Of a DNA stretch of 64,000 nt, positions 43,311 to 52,478 are shown in pieces. How positions within the stretch are numbered: the stretch's first letter is position 1; every line of letters begins with the position of its first letter. Where the stretch lies: NCBI GenBank assembly GCA_038210445.1, contig JBBQWQ010000035.1:1-64000 (forward strand). The letters are read 5' to 3'. The stretch is from JABFRG01 sp038210445 (GTDB taxonomy: Bacteria; Myxococcota_A; Polyangia; Polyangiales; Polyangiaceae). The notes under the pieces are model-generated. The model searched no databases. It worked only from the letters and a program-made list of their open reading frames with translations, and was not told the origin of the DNA. The translations under genes and the position numbers were made by a program.

Positions 43311-45434
43311 TCACCAAACCTCGCATCGCTGGGTCCGGACCATCTTGTGGCCGGGCTTGCACGAGAAGGCTGCGGCGAACTCCGGCGTGTTGGAGAGCGG
43401 GCCGTTGACGCGAAGGTTGGGAGGCGAGTGCGGGTTGGTGGCCACCAGCAGGCGCATCATCTCGTCGCGGTACTTGCCGCACCAGCCCTGGGCGAACCCC
43501 AGGAAGAACTGCTGCTCCGGTGTGGCCGCGCCCTCGGCCGCCTCGGTCTTGCCCACCTTCTGCTTCAGCGCGGCGAGCGCCAGCTTGACGCCGCCGAGGT
43601 CGGCCAGGTTCTCACCCAGGGTGAGCTTGCCGTTCACGTGGGTGTCGAGCACCACGTACTCGTCGTATTGCTTTTCGACGCACGAAGCGCGCTTTTCGAA
43701 CTCGGTGTTCACGCTGGGCGACCACCAGTCTTTGAGGTTGCCGTCGGCGTCGAACTGACGACCCTCGTCGTCGAATCCGTGGGTGAGCTCGTGGCCCATG
43801 ACCATGCCGATGCCGCCGAAGTTGGCGGCGACCGGCCGGGCGTTGGCGTAGAACGGCGGCTGCAAGATGCCCGCCGGGAACACCATCTCGTTCATCGACG
43901 GATCGTAATATGCGTTCACCGTCGGCGGCGTCATGTACCACTCGTTGCGGTCTACCGGCTTGCCCACCTTGGCCAGCTGCCGCGCCTGCTCGAAGGCGTC
44001 GGCGCGGATGACGTTGTCGTAGTAGCTCTTCTTGTCGACCTTGAGGCCCTTGTAGCTGCGCCACTTGTCGGGGAAGGCGATCTTGTTGGCGATCTTGGCG
44101 AGCTTCTTCTGCGCCAGCTCGCGGGTCTTGGGGTCCATCCAGGAGAGCCCGGTGAGGTTCTTCTTCATCTCCTCTTCGATGGCGAGGACCATGTCCTTCA
44201 CGGTGGCCTTGCCCTCGGCGCCCAGGGTCTTCATCACGAAGGGCTGCGCCAGGGCCTCGCCCAGGGCGCCGTCGGTGGCGCGCACGCAGCGCTTCCAGCG
44301 GGGCGGAATCTTGGCGGTGCCGCGGAGCGCGCTCTGCCACCGGAATCCCTCGTCGACGAAGGCTTTGGAGAGCGCCGGAGCCACGCCGCGCAGCACGTGC
44401 CACTGCAAGTACACTTGCCAGTCGCCGAACGGAATGCCGCTCTTGGCGAAGGTTCCCACCGCCTGCAGGTAGTCTGGCTGCGCCACGTTGAAGAGCTTGG
44501 CGTCCTTCGCTGGCAGCTCGGCCAGGTAGGCATCCCACGGAAAGTCGGCTGCCACCTTGGCGAGGTCGGCGCGCGCGGTCAGGTGGTACACCTTCTTGGG
44601 CTCCCGGCGGTCTTCCTTGGTCATCTGCTTTTCGGCGAGCATCTTCTCGATGCGAAGCACGGTGGCCGCGGCCTCGGCGGCTTTCTTGTTGCCCAGCAGC
44701 GTGAACATGGCGGTCACGTGGGCTTCGTACTTCTTCCGCAGGTCGGGAAACTTTCCGTCGGTCTTCAGGTAGTAGTCGCGCTCAGGCATGCCCAGGCCGG
44801 CCTGGTCGAAGGCGCCGATCATCTTGGTGGAGTCGGCGAAGTCTTGCTGCACGCCCACCGCGAAGAGCGGCGCCATGCCGCGCGCGTGGAGCTTGCCCAG
44901 CACCTTGCCCAATGAGGCTGCGTCCTTCACGGTGGCGATGAGCTTGAGGTCGGCGTCGAGCGGCTTGGCGCCCAATTTCTCGATGGTCGCCTCATCCATG
45001 CAGGATGCATAGAAATCGCGAAGCTGCGCCGGCTCTTCGGCGAGCTTGGCTTCGGGCTTTCCCAGGCTCTCGACGATGTCGCGCAGGGTCGCCTCGTTCT
45101 GGTCGCGAATGGTGCTGAAGCTGCGCATCCAGCTCGACTCGTCGTCGGGAATGCTCGTCTTCTTCACCCAGCTGCCGCAAGCGAACTGGAAGAAGTCCTC
45201 GCACGGCGACACGGAGCGATCCAGCGCCGCTTCGTCGTCGGCCGTGAGGCCCTTGAGCGCAGGCGCGGGCGGCGGCGGCGTGGCGGCCACTGGGGCGCCG
45301 GTACCGGGCGCCGAGGCGGCTGCGGAGGCCGTGGGCGAAGGGGGCGTGGCCGGAAGCGGGCCTTCACCGCCGCAGGCCGCCGCGAGCGCGGGCGTCACGA
45401 GGACCGACAGGGCGAAGATGCGACGGAAATTCAT
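43311..45434 (-). CDS. M13-family (neprilysin-like) zinc metallopeptidase, lipoprotein
   Basis: 707 residues, full length for M13. The signal peptide ends ALAAAC (Cys21). The M13 opening SVSPCEDFFQFACGSWVKKT is present, as is the zinc site GHELTHGFDDEG (His548, Glu549, His552) with the third ligand in GENLADLGG (Glu608). NAYYDPSMNEMVFPAGILQPPF and the terminal C-x-x-W (RCEVW) are also conserved. It should cleave small peptides in the periplasm or outside the cell. ATG 45434 gives the lipobox; the open frame beyond is not coding. It is divergent from the 45566 gene. Confidence 0.95.
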   Translation of the reverse strand: MNFRRIFALSVLVTPALAAACGGEGPLPATPPSPTASAAASAPGTGAPVAATPPPPAPALKGLTADDEAALDRSVSPCEDFFQFACGSWVKKTSIPDDESSWMRSFSTIRDQNEATLRDIVESLGKPEAKLAEEPAQLRDFYASCMDEATIEKLGAKPLDADLKLIATVKDAASLGKVLGKLHARGMAPLFAVGVQQDFADSTKMIGAFDQAGLGMPERDYYLKTDGKFPDLRKKYEAHVTAMFTLLGNKKAAEAAATVLRIEKMLAEKQMTKEDRREPKKVYHLTARADLAKVAADFPWDAYLAELPAKDAKLFNVAQPDYLQAVGTFAKSGIPFGDWQVYLQWHVLRGVAPALSKAFVDEGFRWQSALRGTAKIPPRWKRCVRATDGALGEALAQPFVMKTLGAEGKATVKDMVLAIEEEMKKNLTGLSWMDPKTRELAQKKLAKIANKIAFPDKWRSYKGLKVDKKSYYDNVIRADAFEQARQLAKVGKPVDRNEWYMTPPTVNAYYDPSMNEMVFPAGILQPPFYANARPVAANFGGIGMVMGHELTHGFDDEGRQFDADGNLKDWWSPSVNTEFEKRASCVEKQYDEYVVLDTHVNGKLTLGENLADLGGVKLALAALKQKVGKTEAAEGAATPEQQFFLGFAQGWCGKYRDEMMRLLVATNPHSPPNLRVNGPLSNTPEFAAAFSCKPGHKMVRTQRCEVW

Positions 45435-45565
45435 TGCCACGGCAATAGCCAAGGTCGCTGCGGCAGCGCAACCACGAAAGGTGTCGCGCCGCCCACGGCT
45501 CGGGGCCGAAGTGGCGCAAACCGCCGGGAAATCATCGCGGCACGCGGGTTGCTCCAACGACTCGC

Positions 45566-46654
45566 ATGGGTATCTCGAAGCACACGGCCTGGCTCCTTCC
45601 TCTCTTGGTCCTCTCGTGCGGTGGTGTGGGTGAGACGAATCGCGTCGGCGAAGGCGCCGGTACCCGGGCCAGCGACGACGCGACCAATGCGCCCGCGGTA
45701 GAGCCCCAGGCCGATGCCGCCCAGGTCATCGACGACCAAGGCGGCCTCTATCTGGTGATGCACGTGGGCGGCGCAGCGCGGATCGTGCTCGCGCCAGAGG
45801 CTTCGGACGACTGGGCCGACGGCGTGAGCGTGCTCGAGCAGCGGGTGGGCCCCACCGTGGTTCGCCAAGGAATCGACCGCGCGCAAGTGCCCGCGGCGCT
45901 CCTGGCGCACCAAGGAGAGCTGGTTTCTCTGGAGGGCGTCAAGGGAGGGCTCTGCACCGCCCGCATCGGCGCGCCGGCGATCACCTCGCGCGTGGACGAC
46001 AGCCTCAACTGGGAGCGGTTCTCCGGCGAAGAGCTCGACGACGACGGCGTCAAGCTCCCGCCGGTGCCGGATGCCGAGGTGGCGAAGACCGCCTGGGGCT
46101 CGTCGAGCAGCGGCCACGCCCTGACCGCCGACGTCACGGTGGTGAGCGGCAACTGCGCGGGCGCGCTCTACGCGCGCACGGTCGGCGGCGGCAACGAGGC
46201 CGTGAGCATCGGCCCCAAGACCCCGGCCAGCGAGCTGCGGTCGCTCGCGAGCCGCGCCTTTCGTGCGCTCCCCGAGTACGCGGCCATCCAGGATCGGGCC
46301 CGGGAAGAATCGGTGAAGGGCAACTGGGACGCTGGCAGCGCGCCGGAAGTGCGCCGCGTCGACGTGGGCGGCGACACGTTCCTCTACGTGAGCAATCACG
46401 TGGGCGAGGGCTGCGGCGAATTCAACGGCGGGCTCGAAGCCATCTACCGGGTAGTGCCCGCGGCGGCCGGCAGCGCGCCCACGCTCGAGCGCGTCGAGGT
46501 GTTCGAGGGCGGGGAGCAGACCTTCGTCGGGCTGCGCAAGCGCGAAGACGGCGGCCTCGACGTCCTCTACGAAAACACCTGGGTCCGGCGCGGTGGCGGC
46601 GCTGAGCCCACGACGCACACGGTGGAGATTCCGTTCATCGGTTGTCGCTGTTGA
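45566..46654 (+). CDS. Lipoprotein of unknown function
   Basis: 362 residues. MGISKHTAWLLPLLVLSCGG has a clear lipobox (Cys18). After an Ala/Asp/Glu linker comes a mixed alpha/beta domain: GGLYLVMHVGGAARIVLAP, RQGIDRAQVPAALLAHQG and DTFLYVSNHVGEGCGEFNG, with a C-terminal Cys pair (FIGCRC). No family recognised. It is transcribed away from the M13 peptidase and overlaps the convergent gene at 46635 by 20 bp. Confidence 0.82.
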   Translation: MGISKHTAWLLPLLVLSCGGVGETNRVGEGAGTRASDDATNAPAVEPQADAAQVIDDQGGLYLVMHVGGAARIVLAPEASDDWADGVSVLEQRVGPTVVRQGIDRAQVPAALLAHQGELVSLEGVKGGLCTARIGAPAITSRVDDSLNWERFSGEELDDDGVKLPPVPDAEVAKTAWGSSSSGHALTADVTVVSGNCAGALYARTVGGGNEAVSIGPKTPASELRSLASRAFRALPEYAAIQDRAREESVKGNWDAGSAPEVRRVDVGGDTFLYVSNHVGEGCGEFNGGLEAIYRVVPAAAGSAPTLERVEVFEGGEQTFVGLRKREDGGLDVLYENTWVRRGGGAEPTTHTVEIPFIGCRC

Positions 46655-47432
46655 GGCCGCGGATGGCGGCGGCGACGCTGCCGATCACCTCGTCGGCAGC
46701 GGCTTCGCGGTAGCCGACCTCTCTCGCGACGCGCACCAACACCGCGCCCTCGGGGCGGGCCTCTACCCGCAGACCGCGAACCTTGCCGGCCTCGACCTCC
46801 TCGAGAAAGATCCGCCGACGACGCCGGTCGGCGATGGCGTCCACCGCGCACCAGGTCCAGAGCCCCAGGAGGGTCCAGGCAAGAAGCGAAGGCACCACCA
46901 GCGCGCGGTCAAACGGTCGCCCTCCGGTGCCAGCCCACCACAGCGCGGCGGTGCCCGCGAGCTGCACCGCCAGCGCCGCAGGCTCCTGCAACCGCTTGCG
47001 AGCCCAGACGATGAGCTTGGAGTTGAGGCCGTCGACCACCAGCTGGAGCACCGCCATGGGCGCCGCGATCACCACTGCGAAGATGAGCCACGCCGCGAGC
47101 AGGCCCAGATCGAGGCCGCCGCGAAGCAGCATCGACGGCGCCATCGCGGCCGCGGCAGCGATGACCGGGATGCCGACGCGGACGACACTTTGCAGCGCCA
47201 CCCTTCGCAGGTTGGCCGCGAGCAAGAGCGCGCCCATGACCACGACGAACACCGCGGGGCTCGGTGCATTTCCTGGGTTCGCCTCCACCGAAGGGAAGAG
47301 CCCGTGAAGGACGAATGCCCCCAAAAGCGCTGGTGACAGCGCGAGCGCCGCCGCCTCCACCCAGAAGGTCCGACCTCGAGGCCGTAGGGGTTCGGGAAGC
47401 GAAGGGGGCGAGGGGTCGACCACGGAGGCCAT
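46635..47432 (-). CDS. Membrane protein with soluble C-terminal domain
   Basis: 265 residues. About six hydrophobic segments occupy residues 25-195 (AAALALSPALLGAFVLHG, FVVVMGALLLAANLRR, IAAAAAMAPSMLLRGGLD, LAAWLIFAVVIAAPMAVL, VQLAGTAALWWAGTG and LLAWTLLGLWTWCAV). An Arg-rich patch (ADRRRRRIFL) follows, then a C-terminal domain with AVLVRVAREVGYREAAADEV. No family recognised. Its 3' end overlaps the convergent lipoprotein gene by 20 bp. Confidence 0.78.
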   Translation of the reverse strand: MASVVDPSPPSLPEPLRPRGRTFWVEAAALALSPALLGAFVLHGLFPSVEANPGNAPSPAVFVVVMGALLLAANLRRVALQSVVRVGIPVIAAAAAMAPSMLLRGGLDLGLLAAWLIFAVVIAAPMAVLQLVVDGLNSKLIVWARKRLQEPAALAVQLAGTAALWWAGTGGRPFDRALVVPSLLAWTLLGLWTWCAVDAIADRRRRRIFLEEVEAGKVRGLRVEARPEGAVLVRVAREVGYREAAADEVIGSVAAAIRGLNSDNR

Positions 47433-47551
47433 GGTAGCAAGGCCGGGCCCGGAACCTTCGGCCTGCCGAGAGCACTGGACGAAGTATCAGTAGAAGGGAG
47501 ATCGTGCGCGAAACTGGTCGCCCACGCAGAACCTCGACTAGCATCGAGTCG

Positions 47552-48355
47552 ATGCGTGAGTTCCGTGTATTCTTCACCTATATTTCGGCCCTCCTCGTCA
47601 TCCTGTGGGTGGCGCCCAGCCGCGCCGACGAGCCGTCGAAAGTGCTCCGCATCTGGACCGTGGGTGACTCCACCGCGCAGCCCATCGGGCAAGGCGTGGA
47701 GCGCAACGTGAACGACACCAAAGACAAGCGGGCCCGGACCTTCTTCCGAAACTCCACCGGCCTCGCCCGCCGCGAGTTCTACGACTGGCCCAAGGTGGCG
47801 AAGAAAATCCTCGAGTCCGAGGGCGCCCCAGACGTTGCCATCATCACGCTGGGCGCCAACGACACCCAGGGGCTCTTTCCCCCAGGAAAACGCATGCCGG
47901 TGATGCTGCGTACCCCCGAGTGGAAGGAAGAGTACGGCCGCCGCCTCGAGGCATTTCTCCACCTGTTCACCGACAAGAACGTGCACGTGTACATCGTGGC
48001 GCAGCCGTTCAACCCGAATCGCAAGTACGCGCTGACCATGGGCGACGTGAACGAGGTGATCCGCACCGTGGCGGGCCGCATGACCAACGTTTCGCTGGTC
48101 GACGCCCCCACCCTGCTCGCCGACGACGACGGCAACTACAGCAACGCGGCGCTCGACTCCCAGGGCCGGAAGATCTGGCTGCGGGCGCACGACGGCCTCC
48201 ACCTCACCGGCAACGGCGGCGCATACCTGGCGCGCCGCATCCTGGTGGCCATCGAGAACGACCGGGCGGCCCTGGCCGCCAACGCCGCTACGCCACAGCC
48301 TGGCCCACCGCAGCCTGGCGCGCCGCAGGCCGCCGCCAACACGCGCGGCAACTGA
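47552..48355 (+). CDS. SGNH/GDSL hydrolase (DUF459-like), exported
   Basis: 267 residues from ATG 47552. The signal sequence (FFTYISALLVILWVAPSRA) targets the periplasm. SGNH motifs are present: VGDSTAQPIGQGV (block I, nucleophile Ser), ITLGANDTQGL (block III, Asn), and HDGLHLTGNGG (block V, Asp and His). The architecture resembles DUF459 enzymes that modify polysaccharides by deacylation. The C-terminal tail is Pro/Gln-rich. The stop lies 7 bp before the methyltransferase start, so the two are co-transcribed. Substrate unknown. Confidence 0.87.
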   Translation: MREFRVFFTYISALLVILWVAPSRADEPSKVLRIWTVGDSTAQPIGQGVERNVNDTKDKRARTFFRNSTGLARREFYDWPKVAKKILESEGAPDVAIITLGANDTQGLFPPGKRMPVMLRTPEWKEEYGRRLEAFLHLFTDKNVHVYIVAQPFNPNRKYALTMGDVNEVIRTVAGRMTNVSLVDAPTLLADDDGNYSNAALDSQGRKIWLRAHDGLHLTGNGGAYLARRILVAIENDRAALAANAATPQPGPPQPGAPQAAANTRGN

Positions 48356-48362
48356 CTCGCCC

Positions 48363-49265
48363 TTGCGACGCATCGTTCACGGGGAGAATCTGCGGGTTCT
48401 CGGAACCCTGCCCGACGCGTTCGCGCGGCTCCTGTACATCGATCCGCCCTTCAATACCGGGCGCAAGCAAAAGCGCGATCGCATGACGGTGCGGCAAGTG
48501 GCAGAGCCGCCCTCGGCCGGCGCGGCCCCCGCTCGAGAGTCGTCGCCTCCCACCCAGCGAAGCGGCTTCGGCGGGCGCCGCTACGTGGTTGCCGAGCGCA
48601 CCGCGTCGCCCTCGTACACCGACGCCTTCGACGACTACGTGGGCTTCCTCTTGCCCCGCATCGAAGCATCGCTGCGCTGCCTCACCGGCGACGCGTCCAT
48701 CTTCGTGCACCTCGACCCACGCGAAGCGCACTACGTGAAGGTGGCGCTCGATGGGCTCCTCGGGCGCCACGCCTTCATGAACGAGATCGTCTGGGCCTAC
48801 GACTACGGCGGCCGCTCCAAGAAGTGCTGGCCCAAGAAGCACGACACCATCCTCTGGTATGCGCGCGATCCGGCGCGGGCCGTGTTCCGCTACGACGACA
48901 TCGATCGCATTCCGTACATGGCGCCAGAGCTGGTGGGCCCCGCCAAGGCCGCCCGCGGCAAGACCCCCACCGACGTGTGGTGGAACACCATCGTCCCTAC
49001 CATGGGCAAAGAGAAGACCGGATACCCGACGCAAAAGCCCATGGCCATTCTCAATCGCATCGTGCGCGTGCACAGCGACCCGGGCGACGTGGTCCTCGAC
49101 TTCTTCGCGGGCAGCGGCACCACCGGCGAGGCCGCCGCCCAGAACGGGCGCGGATTCGTACTTGTGGACGAGAGCGCAGAGGCCATCGCGACCATGAAGA
49201 AGCGCCTCGAGGCCCACGCCCCGACCGTCGAATCCTTTCGCGCGCCCGCCGTCCCGCGCGCCTGA
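48363..49265 (+). CDS. Orphan DNA methyltransferase of the beta class (N4/N6)
   Basis: 300 residues from a TTG seven bases after the previous stop. The catalytic motif DPPF (27-30, in LLYIDPPFNTGRK) precedes the S-adenosylmethionine-binding FAGSGTT (248-254), the order of the beta class. TGYPTQKPMAILNRIVR is the usual segment before the SAM motif. No restriction endonuclease or specificity subunit is nearby, so this is an orphan, probably epigenetic, enzyme. It is followed by tRNA-Ser(GCU). Recognition sequence not predictable from this sequence. Confidence 0.92.
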   Translation: MRRIVHGENLRVLGTLPDAFARLLYIDPPFNTGRKQKRDRMTVRQVAEPPSAGAAPARESSPPTQRSGFGGRRYVVAERTASPSYTDAFDDYVGFLLPRIEASLRCLTGDASIFVHLDPREAHYVKVALDGLLGRHAFMNEIVWAYDYGGRSKKCWPKKHDTILWYARDPARAVFRYDDIDRIPYMAPELVGPAKAARGKTPTDVWWNTIVPTMGKEKTGYPTQKPMAILNRIVRVHSDPGDVVLDFFAGSGTTGEAAAQNGRGFVLVDESAEAIATMKKRLEAHAPTVESFRAPAVPRA

Positions 49266-49325
49266 AGGCAGTCGGTTCCCCTTGCCCCCCCGATGGATCC
49301 TGGCTAGGCTCCGCCCCGCTTCGTT

Positions 49326-49413
<88 letters not shown>

Positions 49414-49419
49414 AGCACT

Positions 49420-49456
49420 CCCGTCCTGCTCGCAAGAGTAGCGGCGGGATTTTTTT
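49420..49456 (+). terminator. Rho-independent terminator after tRNA-Ser(GCU)
   Basis: A 12-pair stem (49420-49431 against 49436-49448, one bulged C) with loop GCAA is followed by a run of seven T. It starts 8 nt after the tRNA. Confidence 0.9.
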
Positions 49457-49769
49457 GCGCGGGCGCGAATCACGAGGCCGCGGTTCGAAAGGGGCCCTCG
49501 CGAACCCGGCGCCGCTCGGAGTCGATACGTGATGCGAGCGCACCCGCGGCGCGTCGACGCATGCCACCGTGAGAACCCTCCGCGCGAGCGGACCGCGCCC
49601 CAGCGGCTCGCCGCTCACCATCAGCCCTCGCTCTTCGGTCGGATGGTGCGGATGGTGCGGATGGTGGTTGGGCGGTGGCGCGTTCGATGCCGGTAGGACT
49701 TGCATGCACGGGTGAGGCAGCGAAGACGCCGCTCCGGCTCACGCTTCGGGTCGTGGTACCCATGGGTGC
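49457..49769. other. Gene-free stretch with a 9-bp triplet repeat
   Basis: No credible gene is seen. A perfect to near-perfect 9-bp repeat (GGATGGTGC, GGATGGTGC, GGATGGTGG) occupies 49641-49667. No promoter with both boxes could be recognised for the gene starting at 49770. Confidence 0.6.
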
Positions 49770-50285
49770 ATGATAGCTCGCCTCTTGGCTTCGTCTTGCG
49801 TCGCTCTCGTCGCCGCCTGCGGTGGTCCCGCGCTGCCGCCGCCGCCGCCGCCTCCTGCTGCGGCCATGTCGTCCGACGCAGCGAGCCGGGCCATCGCCAT
49901 CGTGCTCGACGACTTCCACGCGGCCGCCGCCCGTGCCGACGAAGCGCGCTACTTCGGGCACTTCGCCGACGAGGGCGTGTTCCTCGGCACCGACGCCTCC
50001 GAGCGCTGGACGGTCACCGCCTTCCGCGCCTACGCGCACCCGCACTTTCAGCAAGGCAAAGCCTGGGCGTTCAAGGCGACCCGGCGCGCCATCGAGGTCG
50101 ACGCCGCGGGCGCCGTGGCCTGGTTCGACGAAGAGCTGGCGACGCCGAACCTGGGCCCGGCGCGCGGCAGCGGTGTGCTGGTGCTGCGCGCCGGTAGCTG
50201 GAAGATTGCGCAGTACAACCTTGCCGTCGTCATTCCCAACGAGCGTTTCAAGGACGTAAAAGCCCTGCTCGACGCGCGCAACTGA
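49770..50285 (+). CDS. NTF2-like (SnoaL_3 type) lipoprotein
   Basis: 171 residues. MIARLLASSCVALVAACGG has a lipobox (Cys17), followed by poly-Pro. The mature domain (about 35-170) reads FHAAAARADEARYFGHFADEGVFLGTD, with the cone-fold NTF2/SnoaL topology, WTVTAFRAYAHPHFQ, AVAWFDEELATPNLGP and WKIAQYNLAVVIPNERF, close to the SnoaL_3 layout. Members include small ligand-binding or enzymatic proteins; none can be assigned. It lies 18 bp upstream of the next gene. Confidence 0.87.
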   Translation: MIARLLASSCVALVAACGGPALPPPPPPPAAAMSSDAASRAIAIVLDDFHAAAARADEARYFGHFADEGVFLGTDASERWTVTAFRAYAHPHFQQGKAWAFKATRRAIEVDAAGAVAWFDEELATPNLGPARGSGVLVLRAGSWKIAQYNLAVVIPNERFKDVKALLDARN

Positions 50286-50303
50286 GCGCCGTATCGTGGG
50301 CGT

Positions 50304-51290
50304 GTGCTTACGCCCGACGTGCGATTCGAAGGCTGGACCACCGAGACGTGGACGCGATTTCTTCACCTGTGGAAGCCGCGCGCCGCGCCCGAGCGCGAAG
50401 CAACCCGGCCCCGCGGCGGCGTATTCGTGGTGCACGAGGGCGGTCGCCTCCTCAAGATTCTCCACACGACGAAGGGGCGCCTCGACCCCGGCGTGCCCTG
50501 GCCTTCGCCCTTGGCAGAGCTCGTTCCGAGCCACGGCGGTAGCTGGGGCCTCTCGGTGCAGCGAGGCTCGCTCGACGACGTGATGGAAGAGTTCGGCGCC
50601 CGGGCGCGGCAGAGCGACGACTTCATCACGCAGTCGCTCTCGCTGGTGGGCATCGTGCGCGAGAAGATGCTCGCCGGCGAGATCGAGCTGTGGCCGCAGC
50701 GGCTGCAGGGCATTCCGGTGCCCACCGACGCCATGGTGCGCCGCACCATGGACACCGTCTGCGACGACGGGAAATCGATCCTCCTCGGGCTCTTCAAGGA
50801 CGGCGAGCTGTGGACCGCCATGTGCGCCCGGCGCCGCGGCTACGGCTTCGACGTCATCGCCGGCCCGGAGGAGATGCGCCTCTCCATGGGTCTGCTCTCC
50901 GGCGACTGGCGCCGCGACTACCGACACCTGGTGCGGGTGGCCGAAGATACCTACGGGCCGCTCTCGCTCGGATGCTTCGCCGAGGTCGACGCGTTCAAGG
51001 AGCTGCAGGTCGACCTGCGACCGGGCGCGTGGGGTCGCGCGGTGGCCCTCCGCGACATCGTGCTCTCGCCGATTCCCACCGCGGTGGGGCTGGCGTTGGG
51101 CTTCGACGGCGCGCGCTTCGCGGTCGACAACATGCGCATCATCACCGAACGGGTGGATCGCTTCGGCCTCTTGCCGCCGATGATGAAGAGCCTGCGAAAG
51201 CGCGTGGGCACCGTGCTGGGCGATCAGGATCTCTCGCGCGTGCTCGGTTTCAATCCCATGGAAGTCTTGCGCGTGCTCCTGCGTCGCTGA
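50304..51290 (+). CDS. Hypothetical protein
   Basis: 328 residues from GTG 50304. Soluble, without signal peptide. FEGWTTETWTRFLHLWKP at the N-terminus, FVVHEGGRLLKILHTTKGR and GILGLFKDG-like content, then DGELWTAMCARRRGYGFDVI and VLGDQDLSRVLGFNPMEVL near the C-terminus, give a normal globular composition. No family recognised. Co-directional with, and 18 bp after, the NTF2-like gene. Confidence 0.8.
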   Translation: MLTPDVRFEGWTTETWTRFLHLWKPRAAPEREATRPRGGVFVVHEGGRLLKILHTTKGRLDPGVPWPSPLAELVPSHGGSWGLSVQRGSLDDVMEEFGARARQSDDFITQSLSLVGIVREKMLAGEIELWPQRLQGIPVPTDAMVRRTMDTVCDDGKSILLGLFKDGELWTAMCARRRGYGFDVIAGPEEMRLSMGLLSGDWRRDYRHLVRVAEDTYGPLSLGCFAEVDAFKELQVDLRPGAWGRAVALRDIVLSPIPTAVGLALGFDGARFAVDNMRIITERVDRFGLLPPMMKSLRKRVGTVLGDQDLSRVLGFNPMEVLRVLLRR

Positions 51291-51314
51291 GCGCTGAGCC
51301 GCACTTTGCGGCGG

Positions 51315-52001
51315 TCAGGGCTGGCGCGTGAAGGCAATCTTGAGGTTCGATAGGTTGGGCGCTATCGACACGATCTTCTCACCGACGAGGAGCTCGCTCT
51401 CCGTTGGCTTTACGGGGGTGTCGGGAGCGATGATCTCGTTGGTACCGATGTCGTCGTCGCGCACGCCGATCACGATCCCCGAGGTCAGCAGCTCGCGGGC
51501 CTTCAGCACGCAGGAAGGATTGGCCCAGACGGGCTTCGTCGTGTCCGGCATGAAGGCGCCATCCTTCACCACGCCGCCGGCGGGGCAGCCAAGACGCGCG
51601 TAGGGGTCGGGCGGGCTGCCGTTGATATCCCAGTCCGATGCGCCGTTCTTCTTCTCGGCAACTTCGGCGCTCAGCGGCTGCACCATCCAGTTGCTTTCGG
51701 GGTCGACGCCGCAGGTCTGCCCTTCGGCCTTGCAGATCTGGTTCTGCCGGCAGACCGCGCAGAGACCGCCGCCGCGACCGCAGGCCGCCGCGGTGGTGCC
51801 GAGCTGGCAGGCATCGGCGAAGCAGCAGCCGGGGCAGTTCGCAGGGCCGCAGCTGCCGGTTCCGCCGTCGCGTGGCGGAGGCAAAGCCGACCCGTCGCCT
51901 TCAGCGCCCGCATCGTCGGCCGGCGTTCCCGAGTCGAACGTGGTGCAGGCGCTGGCCGCCACCACGACGCACGCGCCCACGAAGGAAAACAAGCGATGCA
52001 T
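51315..52001 (-). CDS. Cys-rich lipoprotein
   Basis: 228 residues. The signal peptide MHRLFSFVGACVVVAASAC has a lipobox (Cys19). An Asp/Gly linker precedes a Cys knot-like section (GSCGPANCPGCCFADACQ, CGRGGGLCAVC, QICKAEGQTC) typical of Polyangiales secreted proteins. The C-terminal half is beta-rich (GIVIGVRDDDIGTNEII, KIVSIAPNLSNLKIAF). Start set at ATG 52001 to match the signal peptide; the longer open frame upstream lies in the tandem-element region. Function unknown. Confidence 0.85.
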   Translation of the reverse strand: MHRLFSFVGACVVVAASACTTFDSGTPADDAGAEGDGSALPPPRDGGTGSCGPANCPGCCFADACQLGTTAAACGRGGGLCAVCRQNQICKAEGQTCGVDPESNWMVQPLSAEVAEKKNGASDWDINGSPPDPYARLGCPAGGVVKDGAFMPDTTKPVWANPSCVLKARELLTSGIVIGVRDDDIGTNEIIAPDTPVKPTESELLVGEKIVSIAPNLSNLKIAFTRQP

Positions 52002-52107
52002 CCACGACCTCGGGAAGGAGCCAGGGGCAAACCGCAAGTGTAGCTGCCTTCGCGCGGCCGCACGTCCTTTAACACCACGGCGAGCCTTCGCGACCTGGGC
52101 GGTAGGA

Positions 52108-52416
52108 TTAAGCACGTCGAGGTCTCCGCCTTGCGAGACGGAAACCTCGACCTGCTCGGGAACCAAAACTACGGGCCGGTTACCAAAGAGAAGTAAGCGA
52201 GACGATTAAGGGGAACGGTAAGGGCGGCGGGTTGTTACTCCACCGAGAAGGAAGCAGAGCCGATAAGGAAAGGAAGCGTTGCGGGGGGGAGAGACGGGAG
52301 GAGAGCGCATCCAACGATGCGTGCTCGCACATGTAGCAGGGCGCGTGCCGCGCTTCGAATCGCGCGTTTTCGGTCACTTAGCGTGATCCTGTGTCCTGCC
52401 GTTCACGGACCGGCGG
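52108..52416. repeat. Structured intergenic element, copy A
   Basis: Copy A opens with TTAAGCACGTCGAGGTCTCCG (52108-52128), part of a hairpin with arms 52118-52130 and 52137-52149 and loop TTGCGA. A purine-biased spacer follows. The core module (52262-52412) holds GATAAGGAAAGGAAGCG, a CGCATC/GATGCG hairpin with a four-base loop (52306-52321), GTGCCGCGC (52345) and GTTCACGGACCG (52401). No protein-coding frame fits. The orientation is unknown. Confidence 0.75.
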
Positions 52417-52478
52417 AGTACACGCCACCACGCCGACGCCGGGCCTCGTTGCGCGCAGCACATGGCGTGCGCGACCCC

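Noticed and set aside
48363..49265. Restriction-modification system
   Set aside because: Only the methyltransferase is present; no endonuclease or specificity gene lies within several kb.
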